A stretch of DNA of 64,000 nt from Sphaerisporangium sp040649355 (GCF_043197795.1 NZ_JBICTU010000025.1:1-64000); one strand, 5' to 3'. Numbered from the stretch's first letter, positions 1 to 9,453 are shown. Notes: generated by a model from the sequence alone, not told the origin. A program made the numbers and translations.

Positions 1-443
1 ACCAGATCCAGACACTTTCTGTCAAATCATCCGATCTGGCAGAAACCGCCCCGAACTGGTACAGTTCGGCCGCCCCGTCTCCAGGGCAACCCGTCTAACT
101 TACCGGATCAACCGGACAGATGCAATCTTACTGCATCAACCGGGATGATCCCGACGCTAGATGGGGGTGTGGGCAGGCCAGTAGCCCGCAAGATTTTTTG
201 GATCTCCCGGGGCCCTGATCGCCGCCCAACGAGGGGAAACTCTAGCAGCATCCCAGGAGTGCCGGACGCCACTCTGATATCCGGTAAACCTTTCCCGCCC
301 CTCAGCCATCCCAAACAGCGAGCGATTCGCGCCGGCGCAACCTGCCAGCAAGTCATCCGCAATCGCCAGACGTTACGAAGAGGGTGCGGGACTCCGCTGG
401 CGCCACCCCGGTGCCCGGATCCCCGCCCGTGGAGGTGGTCATC
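1..443. other. Intergenic stretch with short inverted repeats
   Basis: No convincing gene lies in this first stretch. It carries a perfect inverted repeat at 51-69 (arms CCGAACTG and CAGTTCGG, 3-nt spacer) and a looser pair, CCAGATC near position 2 and GATCTGG near 33. These could be operator sites for the gene starting at 444 or for a gene left of the window. Open frames in both directions have no ribosome binding site and no recognisable product. Confidence 0.4.
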
Positions 444-845
444 ATGACGCGGTCGGAGTTCGACGACATCCGCGCTCACATCGCGGCCGAGGAGGGCGAC
501 TCAGACGATCTCCTGCAGATCGCCCGAACCCTGCTGGACGACTTGGAGCAAGCGCGACTTCGCGAAGCGACCCTTCGCACCCAGTACCTGGGCCTGCTGA
601 CGGCCGGACGGGCGACCGTCGCCTCCGACGCCGTAGGAGACGCCGACCCACTGACATTCCTGCGGCACGAGCTGGACAAGCGGGGCCAGCTCCCCGCCGG
701 CGACGAGGAGGTCGTGCGCATCCTCGCGGACGCACGTATGGCCGAAGAGCTGCTCGCCCATCTGGAGGAGGCGCCGCCCGCCCGCCTCAGGACGGGCGGG
801 CGGATGCGCCGGTGCGCCGGCGTCTCGCGCAGGCTGCCTCACTAG
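444..845 (+). CDS. Hypothetical small helical protein
   Basis: A 133-residue protein that I do not recognise. The ATG at 444 is preceded by GGAGG at 431-435, the only good ribosome binding site, so I chose it over an in-frame start at 384. The first 60 residues are acidic and predicted helical (MTRSEFDDIRAHIAAEEGD and following), with a heptad-like pattern around LLDDLEQARLREATL. The last 20 residues are Arg-rich. There are no cysteine pairs, membrane segments or signal peptide. It stands alone: the next gene on this strand begins about 100 bp later. Codon use matches its neighbours. Confidence 0.6.
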   Translation: MTRSEFDDIRAHIAAEEGDSDDLLQIARTLLDDLEQARLREATLRTQYLGLLTAGRATVASDAVGDADPLTFLRHELDKRGQLPAGDEEVVRILADARMAEELLAHLEEAPPARLRTGGRMRRCAGVSRRLPH

Positions 846-951
846 CGACAACCCGCACTAGCAACATTCCGTCGAAATCGGTGATGCAAGCTCACTTGTT
901 GAGATGACAGCCTTTGCCCTGACATGAGGGTCGTCCTGGAAGACTTCCCCC

Positions 952-1143
952 ATGTGGATCCGGGGGCTGAACTGGGCGGCCATCGCCCTGGTAGCGGTAT
1001 TCGGCCTGCTCTGGCTGGGCGTGGTGGTCTTCGCCGCCACGACCACGCCAGGCTGGCTGCGCACCGTCCAGGCTGTCTTCAGCATCTGCCTGCTCGGCTG
1101 GGCCGGCAGGAAGTCACTGCACCTGATAAGAGCCGTCGCGTGA
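952..1143 (+). CDS. Small two-helix membrane protein
   Basis: A 63-residue protein with two hydrophobic segments: about residues 6-28 (NWAAIALVAVFGLLWLG) and 35-50 (WLRTVQAVFSICLLGWAG). It ends in a basic tail, as expected of a small integral membrane protein. GGAAG lies about 10 nt before the ATG. It ends one base before the stop codon of the convergent DNA polymerase gene. No family is recognised. Its reality rests on the ribosome binding site and the clear hydrophobic pattern. Confidence 0.5.
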   Translation: MWIRGLNWAAIALVAVFGLLWLGVVVFAATTTPGWLRTVQAVFSICLLGWAGRKSLHLIRAVA

Positions 1144-1144
1144 C

Positions 1145-2731
1145 CTATTTCGCGTCCGCGTAGCAGGACACCGCCACCGCCTCCATGGGAATGCGGACGG
1201 GCGTCTCTCCGAACAGCAGGCGGGTGGCGTCCTCCGCCGCCCGGCCCACCGCCGCCGACACCTCGCCGACGAGGTCCTCCGGGCAGTGGACCATCACCTC
1301 GTCGTGCTGGAAGAACACCAGCCTGGCCGGATGGGGCAGCCGCCCGCGCAGCAACGCCATCAGGGTGAGCGCCCACTCGGCGGCGGTGGCCTGCACGACG
1401 AAGTTGCGGGTGAACCGCCCGCGGTCGCGCGCCGCGCGGCTGCCCTCGGGGCCTGTGACGAGGTTCCGCCAGTGCGCCGACGGGGGCGGGCACGTACGTC
1501 CGAGCCAGGAACGCACCAGTCGGCCCTCCTCGCCGGATCGCGCGGCGTCCTCCACGAACGCGTACGCCTGCGGGAACCTCTGCCGCATTATGGCCAGCAG
1601 CTTCGAGGCGTCTCCGCTGGTGCCGCCGTACATCGCGGAGAGCATGGCGATCTTGGCGTTGTCGCGGGCGCCGCCGAAGGCCTGGGCCAGCGCGGCGTAC
1701 AGGTCGATCTCCCCCGCCGCGCGGGCCAGGCCGCGGTCGCCGGCCATCGCCGCCAGCACCCGGGGTTCGAGCTGGGCCCCGTCGGCCACGACCAGCCGCC
1801 ACCCCTCGTCGGCGACCACCACGCGGCGCATCACCTTGGGGATCTGCAGCGCCCCTCCCCCGCTGGTGGCCCAGCGGCCCGACACCACGCCCCCCACCAC
1901 GTACTCGGAATGGAACCGGTGATCGCGCACCCACTGGTGGGCCCAGGCCCAGCCGTGGAAGCTGTGGAGCCGGGCCAGCTCCTTGTATGCCAGCAGGGGC
2001 GCGACCGCCGGATGGTCGACCTGCTTGAGCACGTGGGACCTGGTCGAGGAGACGTCGAGGCCCGCCGACTTGAAGGCCTTGACGATCTGCTGCGGGGAAT
2101 CGGGGTTGACGGTGGCGCCGAAGGCGGCGCTCACCTGGTCGGCGAGGGCCTGGAGCTTCGCGGGCCGCATGCCGTGGACGGGCCGGGGTCCGAGGAGACC
2201 CGTCAGCAACTCGTCGTGGACGTCCTCACGCCAGGGCATGCCGTCGTGGCCCATCTCGGCGGCGATCAGGGCTCCGGCCGACTCCGCGGCGACCAGGAGA
2301 CGGAAGCGGCCGGGGCTCTCGGTGGCCTCGATCCTTCTGAGCTGGTCGAGATAGACCTCGGTGACGTCGATCTCGGCGGGCTCGGGCTCGAACAGCGTGT
2401 CCTGCACGGCGTGTGGGCCCGCCCCGTCGTCGGGGACCGGGAGGCCGTGCAGCCTGGCGTACGCGGCCTGCGCCGACCTGGGCTCGCCGTACCTGCCCTC
2501 GTGACCGAGGAGCAGTGACTCGGTGAGCGTCAGGTCGTGACAACGCGCCAGCCGTACGTCGCGGGCGAGGAGCGCCGGGTAGATGTCATGGGTGCCGGCC
2601 CAGATCCACCGGGGACGCTCGGATCTCTCCAGGTCGCCGATGGCGCGCGCGAGGTCGCCGACGCGCCTGGCGCCCTCCCCTATCGGTCGCAGCGTGCCGC
2701 CGCCGGCGTCCGCCGTCACCGCGATCCGCAT
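1145..2731 (-). CDS. Family A DNA polymerase with 3'-5' exonuclease-like domain
   Basis: A 528-residue protein of the actinobacterial 'bifunctional 3'-5' exonuclease/DNA polymerase' type, much shorter than Pol I because it lacks the 5' nuclease. The polymerase core is visible: motif A near residue 315 (VVADGAQLEPRVLA, in place of the usual DYSQIELR), motif B near 360 (RDNAKIAMLSAMYG) and motif C near 475 (FFQHDEVMVH), where the HDE triad is kept. The N-terminal third should be the DnaQ/Pol I-like exonuclease domain but its acidic motifs are degenerate to my eye. It probably acts in repair or translesion synthesis. I chose ATG 2731 (MRIAVTADAGG, the usual family start) over a GTG at 2755. Confidence 0.88.
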   Translation of the reverse strand: MRIAVTADAGGGTLRPIGEGARRVGDLARAIGDLERSERPRWIWAGTHDIYPALLARDVRLARCHDLTLTESLLLGHEGRYGEPRSAQAAYARLHGLPVPDDGAGPHAVQDTLFEPEPAEIDVTEVYLDQLRRIEATESPGRFRLLVAAESAGALIAAEMGHDGMPWREDVHDELLTGLLGPRPVHGMRPAKLQALADQVSAAFGATVNPDSPQQIVKAFKSAGLDVSSTRSHVLKQVDHPAVAPLLAYKELARLHSFHGWAWAHQWVRDHRFHSEYVVGGVVSGRWATSGGGALQIPKVMRRVVVADEGWRLVVADGAQLEPRVLAAMAGDRGLARAAGEIDLYAALAQAFGGARDNAKIAMLSAMYGGTSGDASKLLAIMRQRFPQAYAFVEDAARSGEEGRLVRSWLGRTCPPPSAHWRNLVTGPEGSRAARDRGRFTRNFVVQATAAEWALTLMALLRGRLPHPARLVFFQHDEVMVHCPEDLVGEVSAAVGRAAEDATRLLFGETPVRIPMEAVAVSCYADAK

Positions 2732-2851
2732 ACCGACGAGAGTATCCGAGGCCACCGACAGTCTTCGATCACAGGTTCGAGTGCGCGGTCCGCGCGTTCA
2801 TCCGGTGGCGGTGCGTTGCGTGGACGGGGGTGCGGGCGCGAGTCTGATCAC

Positions 2852-3667
2852 ATGCTTGCGTTGATCAAGGCGTGTCACCCGGGTCCCACGGCGGTCGTCA
2901 CGGCCGTGGGCTGCGCGCTCGCGGCGGGTGCCGGGCGGGGCACGGGCGGCGCGTTCCTGGTCGGCGCCGCCGTGCTCAGCGGTCAGCTGTCGATCGGCTG
3001 GAGCAACGACTGGATCGACCGCGCACGCGACCGCGCCATCGGACGGCCAGACAAGCCGCTCACCGGCGACTCGGCCGAGCCTCGCACGGTCGCGAGGGCC
3101 GCGTTCGCCGCGCTGGCCCTGTGTGTGCCGCTCTCGCTCGCCAGCGGCGTCCTGGCCGGGATCGTGCACCTCGCCGCCGTCGCCTGTGGATGGCTGTACA
3201 ACCTCAGACTCAAGGCCGGAGTGGCCTCGCCATTGCCCTTCGCGGTCGCCTTCGGCCTGCTGCCCGCATTCGTGACGCTGGGACTGCCCGGGGAGCCGTG
3301 GCCCGCGTGGTGGGCGTTGCTGGCGGGGGCGCTGCTCGGTATGGGAGCCCATTTCGCCAACGTCGTCCCCGACCTGCCCGACGACCTCGCGCTCGGGGTG
3401 CGCGGCCTTCCCCAGCGTCTCGGGCCGACGGGGGCGAGGCTCGGCGCCGCGCTTCTCCTGGTCGCCGCGTCCGTGGTGATCGCCCTGGCTCCGGGGGATC
3501 GCGGGGGGCCGGTCGGTGTGGCCGGTCTCGGAGCGGTCGCGCTCGTGCTGGGCGGGAGCCTGATCGTGGCCCGGCGCTCGGTGCGGCGGGCCGCCTTCGC
3601 CGTGACCGTCGCCGTGGCCGCCATCGACATCATGATGTTCGCCGCCCAGGGCGCGAGCCTCGTGTGA
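2852..3667 (+). CDS. UbiA family prenyltransferase
   Basis: A 271-residue integral membrane protein with about eight hydrophobic segments. The first Asp-rich motif is NDWIDRARDRAIGRPDKPL near residue 50 and the second is PDLPDDLALGVRGLP near 175. These bind the prenyl diphosphate through magnesium in UbiA-type intramembrane prenyltransferases, which attach isoprenoid chains to an aromatic or other acceptor. The acceptor cannot be deduced; no quinone, tetraterpenoid or heme genes adjoin. ATG 2852 starts the first helix. The gene is divergent from the DNA polymerase, with about 120 bp between the two starts. Confidence 0.88.
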   Translation: MLALIKACHPGPTAVVTAVGCALAAGAGRGTGGAFLVGAAVLSGQLSIGWSNDWIDRARDRAIGRPDKPLTGDSAEPRTVARAAFAALALCVPLSLASGVLAGIVHLAAVACGWLYNLRLKAGVASPLPFAVAFGLLPAFVTLGLPGEPWPAWWALLAGALLGMGAHFANVVPDLPDDLALGVRGLPQRLGPTGARLGAALLLVAASVVIALAPGDRGGPVGVAGLGAVALVLGGSLIVARRSVRRAAFAVTVAVAAIDIMMFAAQGASLV

Positions 3668-3788
3668 TGACAAGTCCGAAATGCCCGAAAATAGCGGATC
3701 GTTCCATTAGTCGCTTATTCTGGAAGGGGTCCGTCCAACTCACATGTTCCGAGATTTATCCGTACCGTGACCTTCACACTCGCAAGAA

Positions 3789-3804
3789 GTGATCAAGCTA
3801 TCAC
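3789..3804. promoter_or_regulatory. Inverted repeat upstream of the SCO252x-like operon
   Basis: GTGAT and ATCAC are separated by CAAGCT in a locally AT-rich stretch about 100 bp before the methyltransferase start. A -10-like TATAAG follows at about 3843. It may be the operator of the operon at 3893-10369. The half sites resemble GntR or CRP-type sites, but the spacing (GTGA-N8-TCAC) fits neither cleanly. Confidence 0.35.
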
Positions 3805-3892
3805 AGACTGGGAATGACCTGCGAAAACACAGGGGACGAGTGTATAAGAGTAGGACCTTGGTCGTCCCGGTCCTCACCCTCTGGGGAGAGGC

Positions 3893-4711
3893 GTGGCCCC
3901 GGCGGCAGAGGGCTCCACCGACCGAGACGAGATAAGGCAGCGGCGCGCAATGACAGGAAATCAAGCGGGCGACACGCTCGTCAAGGGTTCGAGAAACACC
4001 GACTACCCCTGGGACGAGTTCGATCCCCACGCGTATTGGCAGCACAATTACGGCGTACTTCGCGAGGACGACCGAAAAATAGTCGAACAGGTGCGCGATT
4101 TCTTCGCGGGCATACGCGATGTCTACGATGCCGAGGGCCTCGACGTGGGGACCGGTCCCAATCTCTATCCCGCGCTCGCGATGCTGCCGTTGTGCGGCAA
4201 GATCACGCTGTGGGAGCACTCCAGCGCCAACGTCGAGTGGCTGGAGCACGAGGTGCTCAACTACTCCCCGACGTGGGACCCCTTCTGGAAGGTGCTGCAG
4301 GAGAAGATCCGCTACCAGAAGATCCGTGACTCGCGCTTCGCCCTCGCCGAACGCGCCGTGGTGCGAAAGGGAAGCGTCTTCGAACTCCCGCGGGCCAAGT
4401 GGGACCTCGGCACCATGTTCTTCGTCGCCGAATCGATCACGACCGCCAAGCTGGAATTCGAACGGGCGATCAGAAGCTTTCTTGAGGCGCTCAGGCCGGG
4501 AGCGCCGTTCGTGATCGCCCTCATGGAGAACTCCGAGGGTTACCGGGTCGGCACCCATTTCTTTCCGGCCATCAGAGTCGACGAGCTTGTGGTGCGCAGA
4601 AAACTGATACCGTACGCGCCTGATGTCGTCGTGAGGCATATTGACAGTGACGGGTTGCTGCGCGAGGGCTACAGCGGGATGATCCTGGCGCATGGTCGAC
4701 TGCGAAAGTGA
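3893..4711 (+). CDS. SCO2525-like SAM-dependent methyltransferase
   Basis: A 272-residue class I methyltransferase of the NNMT/PNMT/TEMT-like type. Motif I is GLDVGTGPNLYPALAML (about residues 82-98), followed by LWEHSSANVEWLEHEV where the acidic residue after strand 2 contacts SAM. FFVAESITTAKLEFERAIR is the usual motif IV region. I match it from memory to the family named after S. coelicolor SCO2525; the gene order that follows supports this. GTG 3893 has GGGGAGAGG just before it; ATG 3950 is a possible alternative start. It opens a six-gene run with short gaps or overlaps. The methyl acceptor is unknown. Confidence 0.82.
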   Translation: MAPAAEGSTDRDEIRQRRAMTGNQAGDTLVKGSRNTDYPWDEFDPHAYWQHNYGVLREDDRKIVEQVRDFFAGIRDVYDAEGLDVGTGPNLYPALAMLPLCGKITLWEHSSANVEWLEHEVLNYSPTWDPFWKVLQEKIRYQKIRDSRFALAERAVVRKGSVFELPRAKWDLGTMFFVAESITTAKLEFERAIRSFLEALRPGAPFVIALMENSEGYRVGTHFFPAIRVDELVVRRKLIPYAPDVVVRHIDSDGLLREGYSGMILAHGRLRK

Positions 4712-4741
4712 CGTAACGCCGCCGGGAGAGGTCCTGCGCCT

Positions 4742-6574
4742 ATGAAACTGCAGCCACGGCAACAACTTCTCGAAGTCTGGAAAGCAGTTTCCCGCGCGTC
4801 TATCCAAGATGGCCGGTGGACGTGGGGCGGGCGTGACGGCTCCAACTCGATTTCGGACACCGAGCAACTCTTATGTCTCATGTTTCCGGCTTCTGAGCTG
4901 GTCGGATTCAAGCTCGACGTACCCGACGAGACGGCCGAGGACGTCCTCGACGCGCTCGGCGCCCTCGGGGACAGCGTCGAGATCCCCAAGACCCTGATCA
5001 AGGTCATCGGCGAGTACCTCGACGCCTACACCGATGACATGGGCCGGCCGGTGTTCGCCGGCGGCAGCTACTTCAAATCGAACGACCCCGACCAGGAACC
5101 GACCAAGGAACAGCAGCGGCTCGACGTCGTGGACTCGTTCTCGATGTCGGTGACCCTGATGCTGAGCGTCCTCGGGTTCCTCCGGGTCTTCCGCCGCAGC
5201 GTACGCCGTGAGGATCTCCTCAAGGAGATCGCCGACGTGGAGACGCGCGCCGGCAAGCGGCTGTCGGCGGCCATGGTCAACCTTCTGCGCAGCTTCACGA
5301 TCAATGTGTTCGACCCGGCTTCACCCCAGGGCAAGGCGCTCATCCGCTCGGTCAACCAGGAGAACCTCCCGGAGCGCCGGGTCGTCGAGGAGTTGCAGAA
5401 GCAGCTCACGGGCGTACGGGCCGGCCTGCGCGACCTCACCATCGGATCCGGGCAGGTCGACCTCGACAACCACAACCTCATCTTCGAGTGTGGCTGGAGC
5501 TGGGGCATCGTCCAGGACGCCCCGGAGGTCGAGACGGACCTGGACGTGGGGCCGCAGCCGAACGGCATCGCGCCCAACCTGCCGTTCCTCTACTTCACCG
5601 TCATCGCGCTGACGACCATCACCGACCTGTTCTCGGAGCGCACACGCGTCCTCGGCCTGCTCGACGACGAGCAGCAGCAGCTCGCCAACGCCCTGCAGCG
5701 GCGCTGGGACCTCACCCAGGCCTACTGGGCACGCGTCGCCATGTACGGACGTGGGCGCTGGCCGCTGGAGGACATCCCCTGGCGCACGACCGACGACGTC
5801 GAGTCCGACTACTTCTCCCTCCTGGTCACCGCCATGGTGGTCGAGAACCTTCTGAGCACCCGCGCGACCGACACGGTCCTCAGCCGCGTCGCCGGAATCC
5901 TCGACGAGCTGGCCATGAGAGCCCGCATCACCCGCCGGGCCACCAGGGACGACCCCCCGGTGAGGATGCACTCGCCGGGCGTGGTCTACCAGCTCGACGG
6001 CAGCGACGCCCTGGGCCCGCCGATGCACTGGCTCATCTCGGACTTCTCCATCACGCTGCTGAAGCGGACCATGGGCGTGGCGTCCATCGCCCGCAGCACC
6101 CAGATGCGCGAGCGGCTGTTGTCCCTCGCGGACGAGATCTGGGACCACATCTCCCACCGCCGCTACACCAAGGGCCCGGCCACGGGTCTGTGGGACCAGC
6201 CGTCCAGGGTCTTCACCGACCTCGAACCGGTCACCGACCTGCCGTCCTGGTACTTCACAGAACGCGCGGTGGAGTTCCTGGTCTCGGCGGCCAAGACCAT
6301 CGAGACTCAGCCCATCCGCAGCCCGCTGCTCGCCGACATCGCCAACGAGATGCTCAGCGAGGCCGAGCATCTGTACGACCAGGAGCAGCTCATCTGGGTG
6401 GCCGGCTCCAGGCAGGCGCTCCAGCCGAAGCTGCGAAGCATCGAGGCCAACCTCGGGCGAGCGCGGGTGATCATCCGTTCGCGGCCGGGGAGCGCCATCG
6501 CCCTCGTCAGCGAGTGCCTCCGCGATCTCGAACTGCTGGCCCTCGCCCGGGAGAACGCCACGGAGGGAGGCTGA
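4742..6574 (+). CDS. SCO2524-like large protein of unknown function
   Basis: A 610-residue, apparently soluble, mainly helical protein. No catalytic motif is evident. Recognisable features are an N-terminal Trp-rich patch (GRWTWGGRDGSNSISD, about residues 22-37), a central FECGWSWGIVQD, and long amphipathic helices to the C-terminus. I assign it to the SCO2524 family from its place between the SCO2525-like methyltransferase (30 bp upstream) and the SCO2523-like P-loop protein (2 bp downstream). GGGAGAGG precedes ATG 4742. It is the largest member of the operon, so a scaffold or specificity role is possible, but that is a guess. Confidence 0.72.
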   Translation: MKLQPRQQLLEVWKAVSRASIQDGRWTWGGRDGSNSISDTEQLLCLMFPASELVGFKLDVPDETAEDVLDALGALGDSVEIPKTLIKVIGEYLDAYTDDMGRPVFAGGSYFKSNDPDQEPTKEQQRLDVVDSFSMSVTLMLSVLGFLRVFRRSVRREDLLKEIADVETRAGKRLSAAMVNLLRSFTINVFDPASPQGKALIRSVNQENLPERRVVEELQKQLTGVRAGLRDLTIGSGQVDLDNHNLIFECGWSWGIVQDAPEVETDLDVGPQPNGIAPNLPFLYFTVIALTTITDLFSERTRVLGLLDDEQQQLANALQRRWDLTQAYWARVAMYGRGRWPLEDIPWRTTDDVESDYFSLLVTAMVVENLLSTRATDTVLSRVAGILDELAMRARITRRATRDDPPVRMHSPGVVYQLDGSDALGPPMHWLISDFSITLLKRTMGVASIARSTQMRERLLSLADEIWDHISHRRYTKGPATGLWDQPSRVFTDLEPVTDLPSWYFTERAVEFLVSAAKTIETQPIRSPLLADIANEMLSEAEHLYDQEQLIWVAGSRQALQPKLRSIEANLGRARVIIRSRPGSAIALVSECLRDLELLALARENATEGG

Positions 6575-6576
6575 CG

Positions 6577-7494
6577 ATGCTGGTTTTCGCGATCAGCGAC
6601 AAGGGCGGCACCGGCCGTTCCGTGACGAGCAGCAACATCGTGTACCGCCGTGCGCTCGACGGCAACGACGTCTGCTATCTGGACTTCGACTTCGGCTCCC
6701 CGACGGCCGGCGCCATCTTCAACGTGAGCACGGCGGAGCGCGGCACCGACCGCGGCGGCATGCACTCCTACCTTCAGGAGAAGGTCCAGGAGCCGTACCG
6801 CATCGATATCTGGGCCGAGTCCGACCGCGGCGCGCTGCGCGGCAAGCCGCCCGGTGCCGGGCAGCTCGTCCTGTTTCCCGGCGATTCGAGCGGCGGCGAG
6901 TTCCGCACCACGACGGGGATCGTCCAGCAGTGCGTACGGCTCTTCCTCCTCCTGCAGGAAGAGTTCGACCTCTGCCTGATCGACCTCAGCGCCGGACGCT
7001 CGTACGCCGCCGACATGGTCCTGGCCGCCACCGCGCACCCCGAGCTCGCGGCCGTCCCCTTCCGGTGGCTCGTCTACCACCGGTGGACCCGCCAGCACAT
7101 CATCGCGGCGTCCGGGCTCGTGTACGACAAGCGGGGCCTGCTGGAGGTCGGCGCCGCCCACGGGCACGACAAGAGGGCCCTCGCCGAGCAGATCCGCTTC
7201 GTCCGCACGGCCGTCGTCGAGCCGAGCGCGCCTGAGCTCTCGGCCCTGCGTTCCACGCAGCTCGCCTGGCTCGACGAGTGCAACCGCGACCTGCACGAGC
7301 TGGCGAGGCGCCACCGGGTCGGCCGTACGGCGATGCTCGGGAAGGTGCCGCTTGACCCGGTGCTGCAGTGGAGGGAACAGCTCATCGTCGACGAGGACGT
7401 CTACGCGAGCCGCATCGCCAACGAGAACACGATCAAGGCGTTCGACGACCTGGCCACGAAGATCTTCGACGTGCACGCCTGGGAGGGACTGTGA
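6577..7494 (+). CDS. SCO2523-like variant P-loop (ParA/MinD-type) protein
   Basis: A 305-residue protein with a SIMIBI-class layout: MLVFAISDKGGTGRSVTSSN at the N-terminus, VCYLDFDFGSPTAG (switch-like Asp), and FDLCLIDLSAGRSYAADMVL near residue 130. The ParA deviant Walker A is KGGxGKT; here it is KGGTGRS, with the phosphate-contacting Lys replaced by Arg and the following Thr by Ser. It may bind nucleotide weakly or differently, which fits the family name 'variant P-loop'. GGAGGGAGG sits just before ATG 6577. The stop overlaps the next start in GTGA. It probably drives assembly or positioning of the operon's complex. Confidence 0.8.
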   Translation: MLVFAISDKGGTGRSVTSSNIVYRRALDGNDVCYLDFDFGSPTAGAIFNVSTAERGTDRGGMHSYLQEKVQEPYRIDIWAESDRGALRGKPPGAGQLVLFPGDSSGGEFRTTTGIVQQCVRLFLLLQEEFDLCLIDLSAGRSYAADMVLAATAHPELAAVPFRWLVYHRWTRQHIIAASGLVYDKRGLLEVGAAHGHDKRALAEQIRFVRTAVVEPSAPELSALRSTQLAWLDECNRDLHELARRHRVGRTAMLGKVPLDPVLQWREQLIVDEDVYASRIANENTIKAFDDLATKIFDVHAWEGL

Positions 7495-8423
7495 AAGCCG
7501 TCTTCACCGAGGACACCGCGGAGCGCCGAATCGAGTCGACTCCCCTGTCCCACGTCTCCGTCGAGCTCGGCCACCTGTACATGGAGGACTTCGCCGTCGG
7601 CCCCGAGCGCATCCGTGAGCAGTTCCGCCTGGTCGCGCCCTGGTTCGAGACCCTGCGCAGGACGCTCCACCCGAAGGCGCGGGTGAGCACGTGCTTCCTC
7701 ATCGACGACTACTTCAGCCGTTTCAGCACTCCGGCCGAGGTCGTGCCCATGGTGATCGAGGCGGCGGCTGAGGCCGGGCTGGTGATCGACTACCTGGCCC
7801 GGGAGTCGGCCTGCGCCCACTCGGGCACCGTGGACGTGGCCCGGTTGGTCCTCGACCGGATCGTCGACGACCCGGCCCCGGGGTCGAACGGGTCGCGCCC
7901 GCCGCTGACCAAGAGCGGCTGGCTCTGCAACGGCCGGCGAGAAGCGGACGGAGCCGAGTCCGAGGCCATGGGCACCGAGTCCGGCTGGCGGCCTCCCGAG
8001 CAGAACGCCGCCCGGCGGCACTCGATCTTCATCGACGTGGAGCTCTGGGACGAGCCCCGCGGTACGCGGGTGTGGTCCTGCCCCTACCTCGCCGCCGTCT
8101 GGCAGTTGATGCGCCTCGGCCTGCTCCGGCACCACGGCAGGCCGGTGGTGACCATGTCCCGCGTGGAGGAGGGGTTCCCCGGCGACTGGGACGCGCTTCC
8201 GCCCTTCGTGCAGCTCAACCCCGGGGCCCCGCCGTTCGCCGCCTACCGCACCGCGTCGGTCCTGTCCTCGCGGTTCCTTCCCGTCGAGCTGGCCGTACGG
8301 ACGATCCTCGGCCAGGTGGCGGCCGATCCGGTGGTGCTCTCGCAGGTGGCCGGCCGCGCGCGCGGCGAGGGCCTGCGGCTTGAGGACGAAGTCGTCGACC
8401 GCGTCTCCTACGTCTTCCTGTAG
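7491..8423 (+). CDS. SCO2522-like protein of unknown function
   Basis: A 310-residue soluble protein, translationally coupled to the P-loop gene through a GTGA overlap (GTG 7491). The N-terminal half has an alternating strand/helix pattern (LSHVSVELGHLYMEDF; VSTCFLIDDYFSRFSTP; GLVIDYLARESACA) with conserved-looking Asp pairs. A variable loop around residues 125-175 is rich in Gly, Ser and Arg. The C-terminal half is helical. I know of no biochemical function; identification as SCO2522 family rests on synteny and recall. Confidence 0.72.
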   Translation: MKAVFTEDTAERRIESTPLSHVSVELGHLYMEDFAVGPERIREQFRLVAPWFETLRRTLHPKARVSTCFLIDDYFSRFSTPAEVVPMVIEAAAEAGLVIDYLARESACAHSGTVDVARLVLDRIVDDPAPGSNGSRPPLTKSGWLCNGRREADGAESEAMGTESGWRPPEQNAARRHSIFIDVELWDEPRGTRVWSCPYLAAVWQLMRLGLLRHHGRPVVTMSRVEEGFPGDWDALPPFVQLNPGAPPFAAYRTASVLSSRFLPVELAVRTILGQVAADPVVLSQVAGRARGEGLRLEDEVVDRVSYVFL

Positions 8424-8460
8424 GGACCGGCCGCCTGCGAGGGACCGGCCTGGAGGCCAC

Positions 8461-9453
8461 ATGTTGATAGTGGGGGAAGTGCACACCGGGCTCCTGCGCA
8501 ACCGGGGAGAGCTCTCCGACGCCCAGTGCCGGGAAGCTCTCTGTCTCGTCTCAGGTGAGCAGGTTCGTACCTCGCTGCGCCCCTTGCCCCACGCGATCTC
8601 CCCCGAGGTCCTCGCCGGGGTCGACTGCCGCCTCCCGAGCCTGTCGGGTGCGCGCATCAGGGCGACCGGTACGGTGACCCACCGCGCCGCCATCACCGGA
8701 GGACGGATCCTGCAGGGCTCGTCCTACGCCGTCATCGTGCGGGCGGAACGCGACTACCGGATGCCCTGGTCGCACTACCTGGCGCGCCCGGGGCAGGTCG
8801 AGGTGCAGGGCAGGCCACGCTGGCGTGACATGGCCGACGGTTTCATGGCGTCGGAACTCGCGCTGGACATACTCGATTTCGGGGCGATAAGCGGGCGGCT
8901 GATGAACCGCGTCCAGGATTCTCCGCGGCTGGACCGGAAGACGCCGTTCAAGACGACCCGCACCCGGCTGCGATGGGTGATGGAGCGGGGGAAGGCGGAA
9001 GAGGAGGAGGGCCTCCCGCCCGTACGGCTCACCCTCTGGAACGGCATGCTCCGCACGCTGCGCCTCACCGGGGAGCCGGATACGCGGATCGTCGCCTTCT
9101 GCGAGGACCTGGCCCTTCACGACTGGCTTCTGACAACGCTGCAGACGCTCATCGAACGGGCTCTCATCGGGACCGCGGCCCCCACGCAGATCGCCGCGAA
9201 GCTGTCGCCCGCGATCGACCATCTGCTGCACCTGTGGATGCCGGGAGCCCGTATGGACGACTCCTTCCAGCCTTTGTGGGAGGAGCTGGAAAGGCACCCG
9301 GGTTTCTCCCGGCAATGGAAATCGTCTGTAGAAAGAATCCGCGACCAGGTCGCGGTCAACACCCTATCTCTTCTAAGCGTGATGGCAGAGAGCAGGCGAG
9401 AAGCAGATGGCGACCCCATCTCGAGCCGAGTTACTCCCCCAGACGGTACGTAA
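8461..9453 (+). CDS. SCO2521-like protein of unknown function
   Basis: A 330-residue protein beginning MLIVGEVHTGLLRNRGELSD, with GGAGG at a good distance from ATG 8461. The first 100 residues look strand-rich; the rest is helical, with a charged segment ERGKAEEEEGLPP near residue 180 and Trp/His-rich stretches (LHDWLLTTLQ; LLHLWMPGARMDD). No catalytic motif is recognised. It is the fifth gene of the operon, and its 3' end overlaps the next gene by 47 bp in another frame. Assigned to the SCO2521 family by synteny and recall. Confidence 0.7.
   Translation: MLIVGEVHTGLLRNRGELSDAQCREALCLVSGEQVRTSLRPLPHAISPEVLAGVDCRLPSLSGARIRATGTVTHRAAITGGRILQGSSYAVIVRAERDYRMPWSHYLARPGQVEVQGRPRWRDMADGFMASELALDILDFGAISGRLMNRVQDSPRLDRKTPFKTTRTRLRWVMERGKAEEEEGLPPVRLTLWNGMLRTLRLTGEPDTRIVAFCEDLALHDWLLTTLQTLIERALIGTAAPTQIAAKLSPAIDHLLHLWMPGARMDDSFQPLWEELERHPGFSRQWKSSVERIRDQVAVNTLSLLSVMAESRREADGDPISSRVTPPDGT

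Noticed and set aside
858..1934. A 358-codon minus-strand frame overlapping the DNA polymerase gene
   Set aside because: Extreme Arg/Gly/Pro composition and no motif; it is the wrong frame of the polymerase gene.
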